Assembly (NCBI GenBank): GCA_002320005.1
Contig: DCJK01000016.1
Coordinates: 10,423 to 74,422 of the forward strand
Length of the DNA stretch: 64,000 bases
Origin: Firmicutes bacterium UBA1702
Lineage (GTDB): Bacteria; Bacillota; Clostridia; Peptostreptococcales; Anaerovoracaceae
Reading direction: 5' to 3'
The position numbers were made by a program, and so were the translations under genes. The notes below the pieces were generated by a model, which saw only the letters and a program-made list of their open reading frames with translations, searched no databases and was not told where the DNA came from. The stretch's first letter is position 1; every line of letters starts with the position of its first letter. Below, one piece after another: positions 8,053 through 16,763 of this stretch.

Positions 8053-9470
8053 TGAAATTAGCTAAAGATTACGATTCCGTAATGGGAAGATCAGCTGACA
8101 TCATGAAAGCTTCACTGGGACTTGACTTCAATGATTTCGAATCCGGGTCAGTTGCTTTCGACTATGAAGGTTTAATGAAAGCAACAGGATACACTATCGA
8201 AGAGGTAGACAAAATCCAGTCAAGAACAGGTGTAGGACACACCCAGCTTCTTGAATTAAGAAACATCACAAAACTTGCAAGAAAGTATGCTAAGCCTGGA
8301 TACGGCGCAAGAATTTTTGCCAAGGACGAAGCAGCCAATGCATCAGGATCCTTCAAGGACAGACGTGCAGCATGTGCAGTAGCACACGCTAAGAAACTGG
8401 GCTATAAGGGTGTTATCGCGGCTACTTCCGGTAACTATGGTGCAGCAGTTGCATCCCAGGCAGCAATGCAGGGAATGAAGTGCATCATCGTTCAGGAATG
8501 CTATGACTCCCACGGAGTTGGACAGCCTGAAATCGTTGAAAAGGCCAGAAAGTGCGAAGCATTAGGCGCAGAAGTAATTCAGCTGACAGTTGGACCTGAA
8601 TTATTCTACGAACACCTTTCAGTAATGGAAGATTCCGGATACTTCAATGCATCCCTGTACTCACCATTTGGTATTGCAGGTGTTGAAACTCTGGGATATG
8701 AAATCGCAATGGACTGCCGTGAAAAGTTCGGCAAGGACCCTGACATGGTAGTATGTACTCAGGCAGGCGGCGGTATGGTAACAGGTACTGCAAGAGGTCT
8801 CATCAAGGCAGGCGCTACAGATACTACAGTAGTAGCAGCTTCCATCGACCTTACAGGTCTGCACATGGCATCAGATGAGCAGTTCAACAAGAAGTCCTGC
8901 ACAACAGGTCACACAGGTTTCGGAGTACCTCACGCTACAAACCCTGACACAGGAGATGTTCCTCGTTCAGCAGCAAGACCTCTGAGATATATGGACAGAT
9001 ATGTTACAACTACTCAGGGTGAAGTTATGTACATGACAGAAATGCTGGCTAACCTTGAAGGTCTCGAAAGAGGTCCTGCAGGAAACACAGCTCTGGCTGC
9101 AGCATTCGCACTGGCACAGGAACTTCCTGAAGATGCAATTCTGGTAGTAACTGAAACTGAATACACAGGTGCCGGCAAGCACATTCAGCCTCAGTTAGAC
9201 TTTGCAAGAGACAACGGAATTGAAATCGTATTCGGAGATCCTAAGGATGACGTTCCTGGAAAGAACATCGTTCTTCCTTCCGACCCTGGTCTCTTCAGAG
9301 TAAAGGATATGGACCTTGACAAATTAAGAAAGTCCTTAATCAAGAGATCCGTACCTAGAGCCAACGGCAAGAAACTCACAGCTGAAGACATCGCATTCCT
9401 GGCAGCAGATACAAGATCTGACGAAGCATTTGTAAAAGCTGCACTTGATGAATTAGGCGTAGAATACTAA
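8052..9470 (+). CDS. ortB: 2-amino-4-oxopentanoate thiolase, beta subunit (PLP)
   Basis: A 472-residue catalytic subunit of the OrtAB thiolase, fold-type II PLP enzyme related to threonine synthase. The PLP lysine is K102 in ASGSFKDRRA, and the phosphate-binding loop region reads ATSGNYGAAVASQAA. The downstream glycine-rich TQAGGGMVTGTARG segment fits cofactor binding. It releases acetyl-CoA, giving ATP through acetate or butyrate kinases, and D-alanine. Translation is probably coupled to ortA. Length and order match known clostridial ornithine clusters. Confidence 0.93.
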   Translation: MKLAKDYDSVMGRSADIMKASLGLDFNDFESGSVAFDYEGLMKATGYTIEEVDKIQSRTGVGHTQLLELRNITKLARKYAKPGYGARIFAKDEAANASGSFKDRRAACAVAHAKKLGYKGVIAATSGNYGAAVASQAAMQGMKCIIVQECYDSHGVGQPEIVEKARKCEALGAEVIQLTVGPELFYEHLSVMEDSGYFNASLYSPFGIAGVETLGYEIAMDCREKFGKDPDMVVCTQAGGGMVTGTARGLIKAGATDTTVVAASIDLTGLHMASDEQFNKKSCTTGHTGFGVPHATNPDTGDVPRSAARPLRYMDRYVTTTQGEVMYMTEMLANLEGLERGPAGNTALAAAFALAQELPEDAILVVTETEYTGAGKHIQPQLDFARDNGIEIVFGDPKDDVPGKNIVLPSDPGLFRVKDMDLDKLRKSLIKRSVPRANGKKLTAEDIAFLAADTRSDEAFVKAALDELGVEY

Positions 9471-9485
9471 AAACATTTAACCTTT

Positions 9486-9504
9486 CGCGGATATTTCTTC
9501 CGCG
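9486..9504. other. Intercistronic hairpin between ortB and oraS
   Basis: CGCGGA pairs with TCCGCG around TATTTCT, 16 bases after the ortB stop. There is no U-run, so it is more likely an mRNA 3'-end stabiliser or processing site than a terminator. The rest of this 129-bp gap shows only the AAGGAG site for oraS. Confidence 0.5.
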
Positions 9505-9599
9505 GGAGGTGCTTTAAAAAATATTACTACACACGAAATTCCGCATTATGCGTTGCAAAAGCCTGATGCAGGGTTTTGGGAAATTAAGGAGAAAACAGG

Positions 9600-9962
9600 A
9601 TGAAAAGAGCAGACGATTTCGAAGTAAGAAGACAGCATATTGCAAATCTTACTGACGAAGAACTTTACGCAAGATTCTGGGAGCTGACAGATCAGGTTGT
9701 TGATCCGCTTCTGGAACTTGGCAAGAAGAACACTACTCCTTCAGTTGAAAGATCAGTTTTACTGAGAATGGGAGTATCCTCTCTGGACTGCATGCCTATC
9801 GTTAACCATGCCATCGACCACGGCCTGATGGGAAAGGGATGCGGCCACTGCGTTTACAAGTTATCAAAGATGGAAGACATCTCAATCAGAGACGCCAGCA
9901 TTAAACTTGCAAAGGGTGAAGGCTGGGACAAATTAGTAGAAGCATTCAAGGGAGGTAAGTAA
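9600..9962 (+). CDS. oraS: D-ornithine 4,5-aminomutase, small subunit
   Basis: A 120-residue S subunit of the adenosylcobalamin- and PLP-dependent aminomutase that converts D-ornithine to (2R,4S)-2,4-diaminopentanoate. It starts MKRADDFEVRRQHIANLTDEELYARFW and has conserved blocks MGVSSLDCMPIVNHAIDHGL and GKGCGHCVYKL. The small subunit scaffolds the TIM-barrel part of OraE and has no cofactor-binding lysine itself. Length matches the family (about 120). AAGGAG precedes the ATG by 9 bases; oraE starts 2 bases after its stop. Confidence 0.94.
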   Translation: MKRADDFEVRRQHIANLTDEELYARFWELTDQVVDPLLELGKKNTTPSVERSVLLRMGVSSLDCMPIVNHAIDHGLMGKGCGHCVYKLSKMEDISIRDASIKLAKGEGWDKLVEAFKGGK

Positions 9963-9964
9963 TA

Positions 9965-12178
9965 ATGACAGAATTAAAAAGAAATGAAAAATTAGATATT
10001 GTCAATATTCTTAAAGACCTTGACAAATACGAACCGAGAAGAAGAGGCTGGACATGGAGAGAAAAGGCTGAAGATCAGCACATGGGACCTTTTGAATATC
10101 ATGAAATCTCCAAGCCGCTGAAGCAGAGTGTACCTCTTCCTCCTGCAAAGTTCATGGAAGATGTTGACCCGCAGCCTATGCAGACAATCACTACTGAAAT
10201 CGCTTCCGGAAGATTTGAAGATGATATCAGAAGAATGAGAATGGGTGCATGGCATGGCGCAGACCATCTGATGGTAATCAGACATATGGGTCAGTCACAT
10301 ATCGACGGTCTGATGGAAGGTACTCCACAGGGTATCGGTGGTGTTCCTATCACAAGAAAGCAGATCAGAGCACAGAGAAAAGCTATCGATATGATCGAAG
10401 ACGAAGTTGGTCGTCCGATCAACTATCATTCATATATCTCCGGTGTTGCCGGTCCTGATGTAGCCGTACTCTTCGCTGAAGAAGGTGTAAACGGAGCTCA
10501 CCAGGATCCTCAGTACAACGTACTTTACAGAGATATCAACTGCGTAAGATCCTTCGTTGACGCTTGCGAATCCAAGAAAATCATGGCATGGGCAGGCATC
10601 CTTCAGATCGACGGAGCTCATAACGCAAACGCTACTGCAAGAGAAGCATGGAAGGTAATGCCTGAACTTATCGTACAGCATGCCATCAACTCCAGATTCT
10701 CAGAAAAAGTGGGCATTAAGCCTGAAAACATTTCACTGTCAACAGTACCTCCTACAGCAACTCCTGCTCCATGCGTATACATGGATTTACCTTATGCAGT
10801 TGCTCTGAGAGATATCTGCGACAGATATAAGATGAGAGCTCAGATGAACACCAAGTACATCCAGTCCTCAGCAAGAGAAGCTACAGTTACTCACGTAATG
10901 AACATGCTCATCTCCAAGCTGACCAGAGCTGACATTCAGTCAACAATCACTCCTGACGAAGGAAGAAACGTTCCTTGGCACATCTACAACATAGAAGCCT
11001 GCGACACTGCTAAACAGACACTTATCGGTCTGGATGGCCTGATGGAAATGGTTGAACTGAAGAAAGACGGTCCGCTGAGAGAAATGGCAAGAGACATCAA
11101 AGAAAGAGCTCTTCTGTTCATGGAAGAAATCGTTGAAAACGGCGGATATTTCCAGGCTGTACAGGACGGATTCTTCGTTGATTCCGCTAAGTACCCTGAA
11201 AGAAACGGTGACGGTATCGCTCGTAAGATTGAAGGCGGCGTAGGCTATGGATTCATATTCGAAAGAGACGAAGACTACATGGCTCCTGTAACTGCTCACT
11301 ATGGATACAACAACGTAGAACAGTACGGCGGAGATCCTGAAAATCCATCAGCTTTAATCGGCGGATGTACTTTCGAAGACAGAAGCAAGATCGTTTATAT
11401 TGACGAATTAGACGAAAACGACAATGTAAATGTAAGACTTGAAAAGGTTGCCAAGTACAGAACCGGTAATGTAATCACACCGGAAGTTGAATGGTGCGGC
11501 GACAGAGTTATCATGATCACAATGATGCTCCCTATCAACAAGAGAGTTGCAGAAGCAGCTGCTGTTGAATTAGGTAAGAAACTGGGTCTGGTTGATCCGG
11601 AAGTTATTTCTGCAGAAGTTATGCAGGATGCAGAAGGTACCAGAATCGAACTGAAGGGCAGAGTTGACTTTGATATCGATCTGACTACTCTGGAAATTCC
11701 GCCTGAACCACACTACATGTCCGACAAAGAATTATATGACGAATTCGAAGGTCATGAACACATGAAGGTTGTATGCGGTACTGTAGGCGAAGACGAACAC
11801 TCCGTAGGTATGAGAGAAATCATCAATATCAAGCACGGCGGAATCGAAAAGTGGGGTATTGAATGTATCTACCTGGGAACTTCCGTTCCTGTAGAAAAGA
11901 TGGTTGACGCTTGTATCGAAGAAAACGCAGAAGCAATTCTGGCTTCCACTATCATTTCACATGATAACGTTCACTATAAGAACATGAGAAGACTCCACGA
12001 GCTCTGCGTTGAAAAGGGCATCAGAGATAAGGTTATCATCTGTGCCGGCGGTACTCAGGTTATTCCTGAAGAAGCTGTTAAGACTGGTATCGATATGGGA
12101 TTTGGAAGAAACTCACACGGTATCGACGTTGCTACTTTCCTGGCTGAAGAAAGACAGAGAAGAAGAGGCGAAAGATAA
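9965..12178 (+). CDS. oraE: D-ornithine 4,5-aminomutase, large subunit (B12 and PLP)
   Basis: A 737-residue E subunit. A TIM-barrel substrate/PLP region (about residues 1-560) is followed by a Rossmann-like B12 domain (from about 590) with DEHSVG (610-615), the DxHxxG motif that ligates cobalt; H612 is the predicted lower ligand. K623 sits 11 residues further, the same spacing as between the cobalt His and the PLP-binding Lys described for the Clostridium sticklandii enzyme (H618/K629). The C-terminal AGGTQVIPEEAVKTGIDMGFG completes the B12 fold. The radical reaction inactivates the cofactor, which explains the reactivase-like gene downstream. A terminator-like hairpin follows the stop. Confidence 0.95.
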   Translation: MTELKRNEKLDIVNILKDLDKYEPRRRGWTWREKAEDQHMGPFEYHEISKPLKQSVPLPPAKFMEDVDPQPMQTITTEIASGRFEDDIRRMRMGAWHGADHLMVIRHMGQSHIDGLMEGTPQGIGGVPITRKQIRAQRKAIDMIEDEVGRPINYHSYISGVAGPDVAVLFAEEGVNGAHQDPQYNVLYRDINCVRSFVDACESKKIMAWAGILQIDGAHNANATAREAWKVMPELIVQHAINSRFSEKVGIKPENISLSTVPPTATPAPCVYMDLPYAVALRDICDRYKMRAQMNTKYIQSSAREATVTHVMNMLISKLTRADIQSTITPDEGRNVPWHIYNIEACDTAKQTLIGLDGLMEMVELKKDGPLREMARDIKERALLFMEEIVENGGYFQAVQDGFFVDSAKYPERNGDGIARKIEGGVGYGFIFERDEDYMAPVTAHYGYNNVEQYGGDPENPSALIGGCTFEDRSKIVYIDELDENDNVNVRLEKVAKYRTGNVITPEVEWCGDRVIMITMMLPINKRVAEAAAVELGKKLGLVDPEVISAEVMQDAEGTRIELKGRVDFDIDLTTLEIPPEPHYMSDKELYDEFEGHEHMKVVCGTVGEDEHSVGMREIINIKHGGIEKWGIECIYLGTSVPVEKMVDACIEENAEAILASTIISHDNVHYKNMRRLHELCVEKGIRDKVIICAGGTQVIPEEAVKTGIDMGFGRNSHGIDVATFLAEERQRRRGER

Positions 12179-12193
12179 TAGAACCTGTTTCAA

Positions 12194-12225
12194 AGGGGCT
12201 GGGCCGTACGCCCGGTCCCTTTTTT
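12194..12225 (+). terminator. Intrinsic (partial) terminator after oraE
   Basis: AGGGGCTGGGC pairs with GCCCGGTCCCT (two G-U pairs) around CCGTA, followed by six Ts. Because orr and the reactivase lie downstream on the same strand, it probably attenuates rather than ends the operon. Confidence 0.75.
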
Positions 12226-12253
12226 GCAAATGTAAAATCACAGGAGGAAGCTC

Positions 12254-12754
12254 ATGATAGAAACTGCCAGAATGTATATATCAGATGCGGAAGAAAGAGA
12301 CATCCCTGACATTATCGAGCTTGAAAGTCATAAAGATAACCGCGACTTCCTGTGGATAGGTACAAAAGAGGAGCATCGGCAGGAAATCAAGGACCCTGAC
12401 CATATGCTACTGATCTTTCGTGAAAAGGGTGACAATAGGATTGTGGGTTACGCCCTTGTAAGATTAAATAAAAAGTCGGAAATATTCGAACTGAGAAGAA
12501 TTGCCATATCCGAAAAAGGAAAGGGATATGGAAAAGAAGCAATGAAGGCATTGCTGAAGGAAGCCTTTGAGAATATGAACATAAACCGGTTCTGGCTGGA
12601 TGTATATCCGGATAATGTGATAGGAATAAAGCTATACGAAAGCCTCGGAATGCACAGAGACGGCATACTCAGACAAAACTACAAAGCAGAAAGAGGATAT
12701 CTTGATCAGATAATTTATTCAATGTTAAAAAGCGAGTATTTTAGTGAGGGGTGA
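12254..12754 (+). CDS. GNAT acetyltransferase (RimJ/RimL-like)
   Basis: A 166-residue GNAT-fold N-acetyltransferase. The acetyl-CoA site is seen as RRIAISEKGKGYGKEAM (about residues 80-96, R/QxxGxG/A type), and WLDVYPDNVIGIKLYESLGMHRDG is the C-terminal motif B. It has a perfect AGGAGG site 7 bases before the ATG and lies between oraE and a second GNAT in the ornithine operon, six bases before the next gene. The substrate is unknown; position suggests an ornithine-pathway amine or a pathway protein, but this is inference only. Confidence 0.85.
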   Translation: MIETARMYISDAEERDIPDIIELESHKDNRDFLWIGTKEEHRQEIKDPDHMLLIFREKGDNRIVGYALVRLNKKSEIFELRRIAISEKGKGYGKEAMKALLKEAFENMNINRFWLDVYPDNVIGIKLYESLGMHRDGILRQNYKAERGYLDQIIYSMLKSEYFSEG

Positions 12755-12760
12755 TCTTCT

Positions 12761-13225
12761 ATGTTGAAAAAGGCGCAGGCCACAGACAAGGCCATATGGA
12801 TAAAGCTGAACAGAGAATTCATGGAATTTGAGATTCAGGATGATAATCTGTGGAATCATATAGATAAGGCAAAAGACGAAGAACTGGGCGAGGTTTTCGA
12901 CGAAGCCCTTGAGACACCTGAACTTATAACTATCTTTATGATAGAGGACCGGGGAAAAATTGTGGGATTCGCAAATCTCATGACAATTTACAGTGTGTGG
13001 TCGGAAGGACGCGCGCTGATTATAGATGATCTGTACATTGATACCAGAAGCCGCGGCAGAGGTTTGGGCAGACAGACAATGAAAGAAATCGAAAATTACG
13101 CAAGGAGCCATGGATATAAAAGATTGCAGTTTCAGTCAGAAGAAACAAATCCGCAAGCCAAAGCCTTTTATACAAAGATAGGCTATACACCGGCGGCCAT
13201 GAGCTTTTACATGCGATATTTATAG
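12761..13225 (+). CDS. GNAT acetyltransferase
   Basis: A 154-residue single-domain GNAT protein. LIIDDLYIDTRSRGRGLGRQ (about residues 85-104) is the beta4-alpha3 acetyl-CoA pyrophosphate loop, and NPQAKAFYTKIGY is motif B. It is unlike the preceding GNAT in sequence, so the pair did not arise by recent tandem duplication. GAGGGGTGAT lies before the ATG. It is cotranscribed with the ornithine genes; the reactivase-like gene begins 22 bases later. The substrate is not evident. Confidence 0.85.
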   Translation: MLKKAQATDKAIWIKLNREFMEFEIQDDNLWNHIDKAKDEELGEVFDEALETPELITIFMIEDRGKIVGFANLMTIYSVWSEGRALIIDDLYIDTRSRGRGLGRQTMKEIENYARSHGYKRLQFQSEETNPQAKAFYTKIGYTPAAMSFYMRYL

Positions 13226-13247
13226 AATCAGAAAGGAAAATGAAAAA

Positions 13248-14999
13248 ATGAAAGTAGACGTATTGGTAGCGGAAATAGGCTCAACTACGACGGTTGTAAA
13301 TGCATTCAAAGATCTTGACAGTGACAATCCGGTGTTCTGGGCTCAGGGTCAGGCACCTACATCCGTTTTAGACGGCGATGTAAGAATCGGCCTCCAGGGG
13401 GCAATTGATGATCTGTGCAGAAAAAAGGGCATCGATAAGCTGGAATATGATCAGATGCTGGCCACATCCTCAGCCGCCGGTGGCCTCAAGATGACCGTTC
13501 ACGGACTGGTGTATGATATGACGGCAAAAGCAGCCAAAGAAGCCGCACTGGGTGCTGGAGGAATTATTCATGATATTACCGTAGGAAGGCTGAGAAGAAG
13601 CGACCTTGCAAGAATTAAGAACATCAACCCTAACCTTATTCTCATTGCGGGAGGCGTGGATTACGGAGAAAGAGATACGGCCATATACAATGCAGAAATG
13701 ATCAGGAGCCTCGGCCTCAAAACGCCGGTAGTATATGCAGGTAATATTGAAAATCAGGATGAGATGAAGCTGATATTTGATGAAGAAAGCGGTCAGTATC
13801 TCTACCTTGTAGATAATGTATATCCCAAAATAGATACTCTCAATGTCGAACCTTGCAGAAAAGTAATTCAGGAAGCTTTCGAAGATCATATCACCCATGC
13901 ACCGGGCATGGAACATGTGAGAGAGATGGTAAACGGACCTATAATCCCTACACCGGGAGCGGTAATGGAGTGTACAAAGCTTCTGTACGATTGCCTTGGA
14001 GATGTCATGGTGATAGATGTGGGAGGAGCTACCACCGATGTACATGCCGTAACCGAAGACTCTGATGCGGTGGCAAGAATCCTCACTGCACCGGAACCGA
14101 AGGCAAAGAGAACCGTGGAAGGCGATCTAGGCGTCTACGTAAACAGAATGAAGGTCATCGAGTCCATAGGCGAAGAAAAACTGAGGGAAGAATGCGAAAA
14201 TAAATTGCACATAGATCTGGATAAAACACTGGAAACCTATGTGGCAATTCCAAAGAATGATGACGAAATAAAGCTGGTAGAGCGCCTGACTAAAGAAGCC
14301 GTTCTCAGAGCGGTGGAAAGACACGCCGGACAGATAAGATATGTATATGGTCCGACCGGAAGGCAGACTCTGGCAGAAGGCAAAGATCTGACACAGGTAA
14401 AATATATTGTGGGAACAGGCGGAGCCCTTACAAGACTTCCTCACAGAGTTGATATAATGGAAATGATCCCAAAAGACAATGAGACAGGCATGAAGCTTTA
14501 TCCAAGCGAAGCCGTCAAGATTCTTGTGGATAACGATTATATCATGGCTTCTCTGGGAGTTCTTTCTAAGACTCACAGAGCCGGAGCCATCCGACTTCTG
14601 GCAAAGAGCCTGGGCGTGGAACTTAAAGAGCAGGATCATACTGCCAATAAAGCTCAGTTCATAGAAGAACTTCAGAGAATGACCGCAGCAAGAAAAGCAA
14701 AAGAGGAAGAAACGGCTCATCACATTGAAGAGATGGAAGCCATGGGCTATGATATGTCCGAGTACAAAAACCCTGAAAAGATCGGAGGTGCAACGGCTGA
14801 GGAGGTTGAAGCTGCCAAAAGAGAAGCCCTTATGGCAGACAGAACCATTAAAAAGGGTGCCGACCTCATAGAGAATGCCGGCGAAACGCCTGTAAATCCC
14901 CACGTTATGAGAGCCTGCGGAGAAGTGGACGGAAGACCTAACTGCAATCATGATTGCAGGCACTGCACTCGCAGACATTGTCCTTACCGTCAGGAATAG
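13248..14999 (+). CDS. MutL/GlmL-like reactivase of the ornithine pathway
   Basis: A 583-residue ASKHA-fold protein of the MutL family. The N-terminal phosphate-1 motif EIGSTTTVVNAF (residues 9-20) and the second phosphate motif VMVIDVGGATTDVHAV (about 249-264) identify an ATPase. GlmL in glutamate mutase operons is thought to reactivate the B12 enzyme, and this gene plays the same positional role for OraSE. It is about 100 residues longer than GlmL; the extra part is a charged helical region (about 470-540) and a Cys/His-rich tail (five Cys in the last 30 residues, PNCNHDCRHCTRRHCPYRQE) that could bind metal or a cluster. An AGAAAGGAAA site precedes the ATG. Confidence 0.88.
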   Translation: MKVDVLVAEIGSTTTVVNAFKDLDSDNPVFWAQGQAPTSVLDGDVRIGLQGAIDDLCRKKGIDKLEYDQMLATSSAAGGLKMTVHGLVYDMTAKAAKEAALGAGGIIHDITVGRLRRSDLARIKNINPNLILIAGGVDYGERDTAIYNAEMIRSLGLKTPVVYAGNIENQDEMKLIFDEESGQYLYLVDNVYPKIDTLNVEPCRKVIQEAFEDHITHAPGMEHVREMVNGPIIPTPGAVMECTKLLYDCLGDVMVIDVGGATTDVHAVTEDSDAVARILTAPEPKAKRTVEGDLGVYVNRMKVIESIGEEKLREECENKLHIDLDKTLETYVAIPKNDDEIKLVERLTKEAVLRAVERHAGQIRYVYGPTGRQTLAEGKDLTQVKYIVGTGGALTRLPHRVDIMEMIPKDNETGMKLYPSEAVKILVDNDYIMASLGVLSKTHRAGAIRLLAKSLGVELKEQDHTANKAQFIEELQRMTAARKAKEEETAHHIEEMEAMGYDMSEYKNPEKIGGATAEEVEAAKREALMADRTIKKGADLIENAGETPVNPHVMRACGEVDGRPNCNHDCRHCTRRHCPYRQE

Positions 15000-15024
15000 T
15001 CACCGGAAATAAAGGAGGAAAAAC

Positions 15025-16113
15025 ATGTATCCGAGATTAGTGATTGATTTAAAAAAACTTAAAAGCAATCTGGACGCCGTAGCCCACATAACCAAAGACG
15101 AAGGGGGCTGCTCGCTGATGATTGTAACAAAGGGTCTTTGCGCAGACAAAGAAATGGTTCATGTTGTTGCAGACCATCCTGCTGTAGACTTTGTTGCAGA
15201 TTCCAGAGTGAAAAATATCAGGACTTATGCCGATGAAGTGAGAGAGAAGGGCAAAAAGACCGTTCTTCTGCGTATCCCTATGCACGATGAAGCGGCAGAT
15301 GTAGTCAGATATGTGGATCTCAGTTTTAACTCAGAACTTTCCACCATCAGACTCCTTGATCAGGAAGCCGGAAAACTGGGTGTGAAGCACAGTGTACTCC
15401 TGATGATAGACCTTGGCGACCTGAGGGAAGGAATTTTCTATCAGAATGAGGAACTCATTTTCCAGACTGTTGAAGAAATTCTCAAGATGGAGAACATTCA
15501 GCTGTATGGAATAGGCGTAAACCTTACATGCTACGGTGCAATAATTCCAAAGAATGATAACCTCTCTAACCTGACAGCAATAGCTTTAAAAATAGAAGAA
15601 AAATTCGGAATAAGCCTCAAGATGGTCTCCGGCGGAAACTCCAGTTCAATTTATCTGGTAGAAAAGGGAGAACTTCCTGAAGGAATCAACAATCTGAGAC
15701 TGGGTGAGTCGTTCCTGCTGGGAAATGATACCGCGTACGGCACCAAACTTCCGGGTACGACCGGAGATGCCCTGGTACTGGAAGCACAGATTGTAGAACT
15801 CAAGGAAAAACCTTCTCTGCCGATAGGTGAAGTAGGTGTGGATGCCTTCGGACAGAAGCCTTACTATGAGGACAGAGGTATCATAAAAAGAGCCATCATT
15901 GCAGTAGGCAAACAGGATACCGACATTGACAGTATGGAGCCTGTAGATGATAAGATAGACATTCTTGGAGGAAGTTCCGACCATATTATACTGGACGTGA
16001 CCAAATCCGACACTGAATACAAGGTGGGAGATGTGGTAAGATTTACTCTTGGGTATGGAGGAATGCTTAAGACAGCCACCAGTGCTTATGTAGAAAAAGC
16101 ATATATACGCTAA
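15025..16113 (+). CDS. orr: Ornithine racemase
   Basis: A 362-residue PLP-dependent racemase with the alanine-racemase N-terminal barrel and a beta C-terminal domain. It interconverts L- and D-ornithine, supplying the D-isomer to OraSE. The PLP lysine is K36 in MIVTKGLCAD; DLGDLREG and VSGGNSSS are further family blocks. It is the last gene of the cluster, with an AAAGGAGG site 8 bases before the ATG. A same-length paralogue lies at 56761-57849. Most likely function is ornithine racemisation because of the operon it closes. Confidence 0.92.
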   Translation: MYPRLVIDLKKLKSNLDAVAHITKDEGGCSLMIVTKGLCADKEMVHVVADHPAVDFVADSRVKNIRTYADEVREKGKKTVLLRIPMHDEAADVVRYVDLSFNSELSTIRLLDQEAGKLGVKHSVLLMIDLGDLREGIFYQNEELIFQTVEEILKMENIQLYGIGVNLTCYGAIIPKNDNLSNLTAIALKIEEKFGISLKMVSGGNSSSIYLVEKGELPEGINNLRLGESFLLGNDTAYGTKLPGTTGDALVLEAQIVELKEKPSLPIGEVGVDAFGQKPYYEDRGIIKRAIIAVGKQDTDIDSMEPVDDKIDILGGSSDHIILDVTKSDTEYKVGDVVRFTLGYGGMLKTATSAYVEKAYIR

Positions 16114-16130
16114 ATGAAATAGCCATTGAG

Positions 16131-16169
16131 ACAGCCTCAGGCAGCATAGAACTGCGAGGCTGTTTTTTT
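16131..16169 (+). terminator. Terminator of the ornithine operon
   Basis: ACAGCCTC pairs with GAGGCTGT, with an inner GCAG/CTGC stem, followed by seven Ts, 17 bases after the orr stop. Confidence 0.92.
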
Positions 16170-16253
16170 AAAAAAAATGTAACGAAACAGAGAGTGAGTT
16201 GTATATGTAGTAAAAGGGTTAAAGATAAAAACTGCAGTGAAAGGAGTATTGAG

Positions 16254-16691
16254 ATGTTGAAGGGTCAAGGGAAAAAACTGGGCAGAGCTGCATATTCGAT
16301 GTTTGTATTTTTTTTCATTGCCATAAGTTCAGCCATGAGAGGGGCAACTCTTCCGGGAAGATTTGATTATGCGCTGAATTTTTTGGCAATCATGGCCATG
16401 GGGCTGATATTTACCGTCCTTGAAATCGTTGTGGAAACAGTCTGTGAAAACAGGATTAAAACAGCAACTGCTCAGGGGTGCAGCAGCCGGTTGATAGTAC
16501 GCATAAAGACCATGAAGGGAATGGGAGAGGTCATGCTTATAATACTGGCAGCTTTTACATATGCAGAGATCCTCAGGATGGTAGGATTCTCAGATGTTCC
16601 CGAGGCAACCACATTGTTCACTGCCGCCTGCATATTTTTCCCTGTGGCGACGGTAGGAATACTGATATACAACAGAAAGAAAGTGTTGTAA
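16254..16691 (+). CDS. Small four-helix membrane protein, unknown
   Basis: A protein of 145 residues if started at the ATG at 16254, which has AAGGAG 7 bases upstream; the reading frame opens earlier at a GTG (16194) without a ribosome site. Four hydrophobic stretches are seen (AAYSMFVFFFIAISS, ALNFLAIMAMGLIFTVLEIVV, VMLIILAAFTYAEIL and a C-terminal TLFTAACIFFPVATVGILIY), with a basic loop between helices 2 and 3. No family recognised. It lies alone between the orr terminator and the ECF sigma gene. Confidence 0.65.
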   Translation: MLKGQGKKLGRAAYSMFVFFFIAISSAMRGATLPGRFDYALNFLAIMAMGLIFTVLEIVVETVCENRIKTATAQGCSSRLIVRIKTMKGMGEVMLIILAAFTYAEILRMVGFSDVPEATTLFTAACIFFPVATVGILIYNRKKVL

Positions 16692-16716
16692 AAATACGAA
16701 CTTCAAACCACAGATG

Positions 16717-16745
16717 TTTTAAATATGCAATGCATATGTTAAAAT
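16717..16745 (+). promoter_or_regulatory. Promoter and palindrome upstream of the ECF sigma gene
   Basis: TTTTAA (16717-16722), 17 bp, TAAAAT (16740-16745). The spacer holds a perfect 15-bp palindrome, ATATGCA-A-TGCATAT (16723-16737), a possible operator. Weak -35; function inferred. Confidence 0.4.
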
Positions 16746-16763
16746 GTCTGTGGGGGAAGGGAA

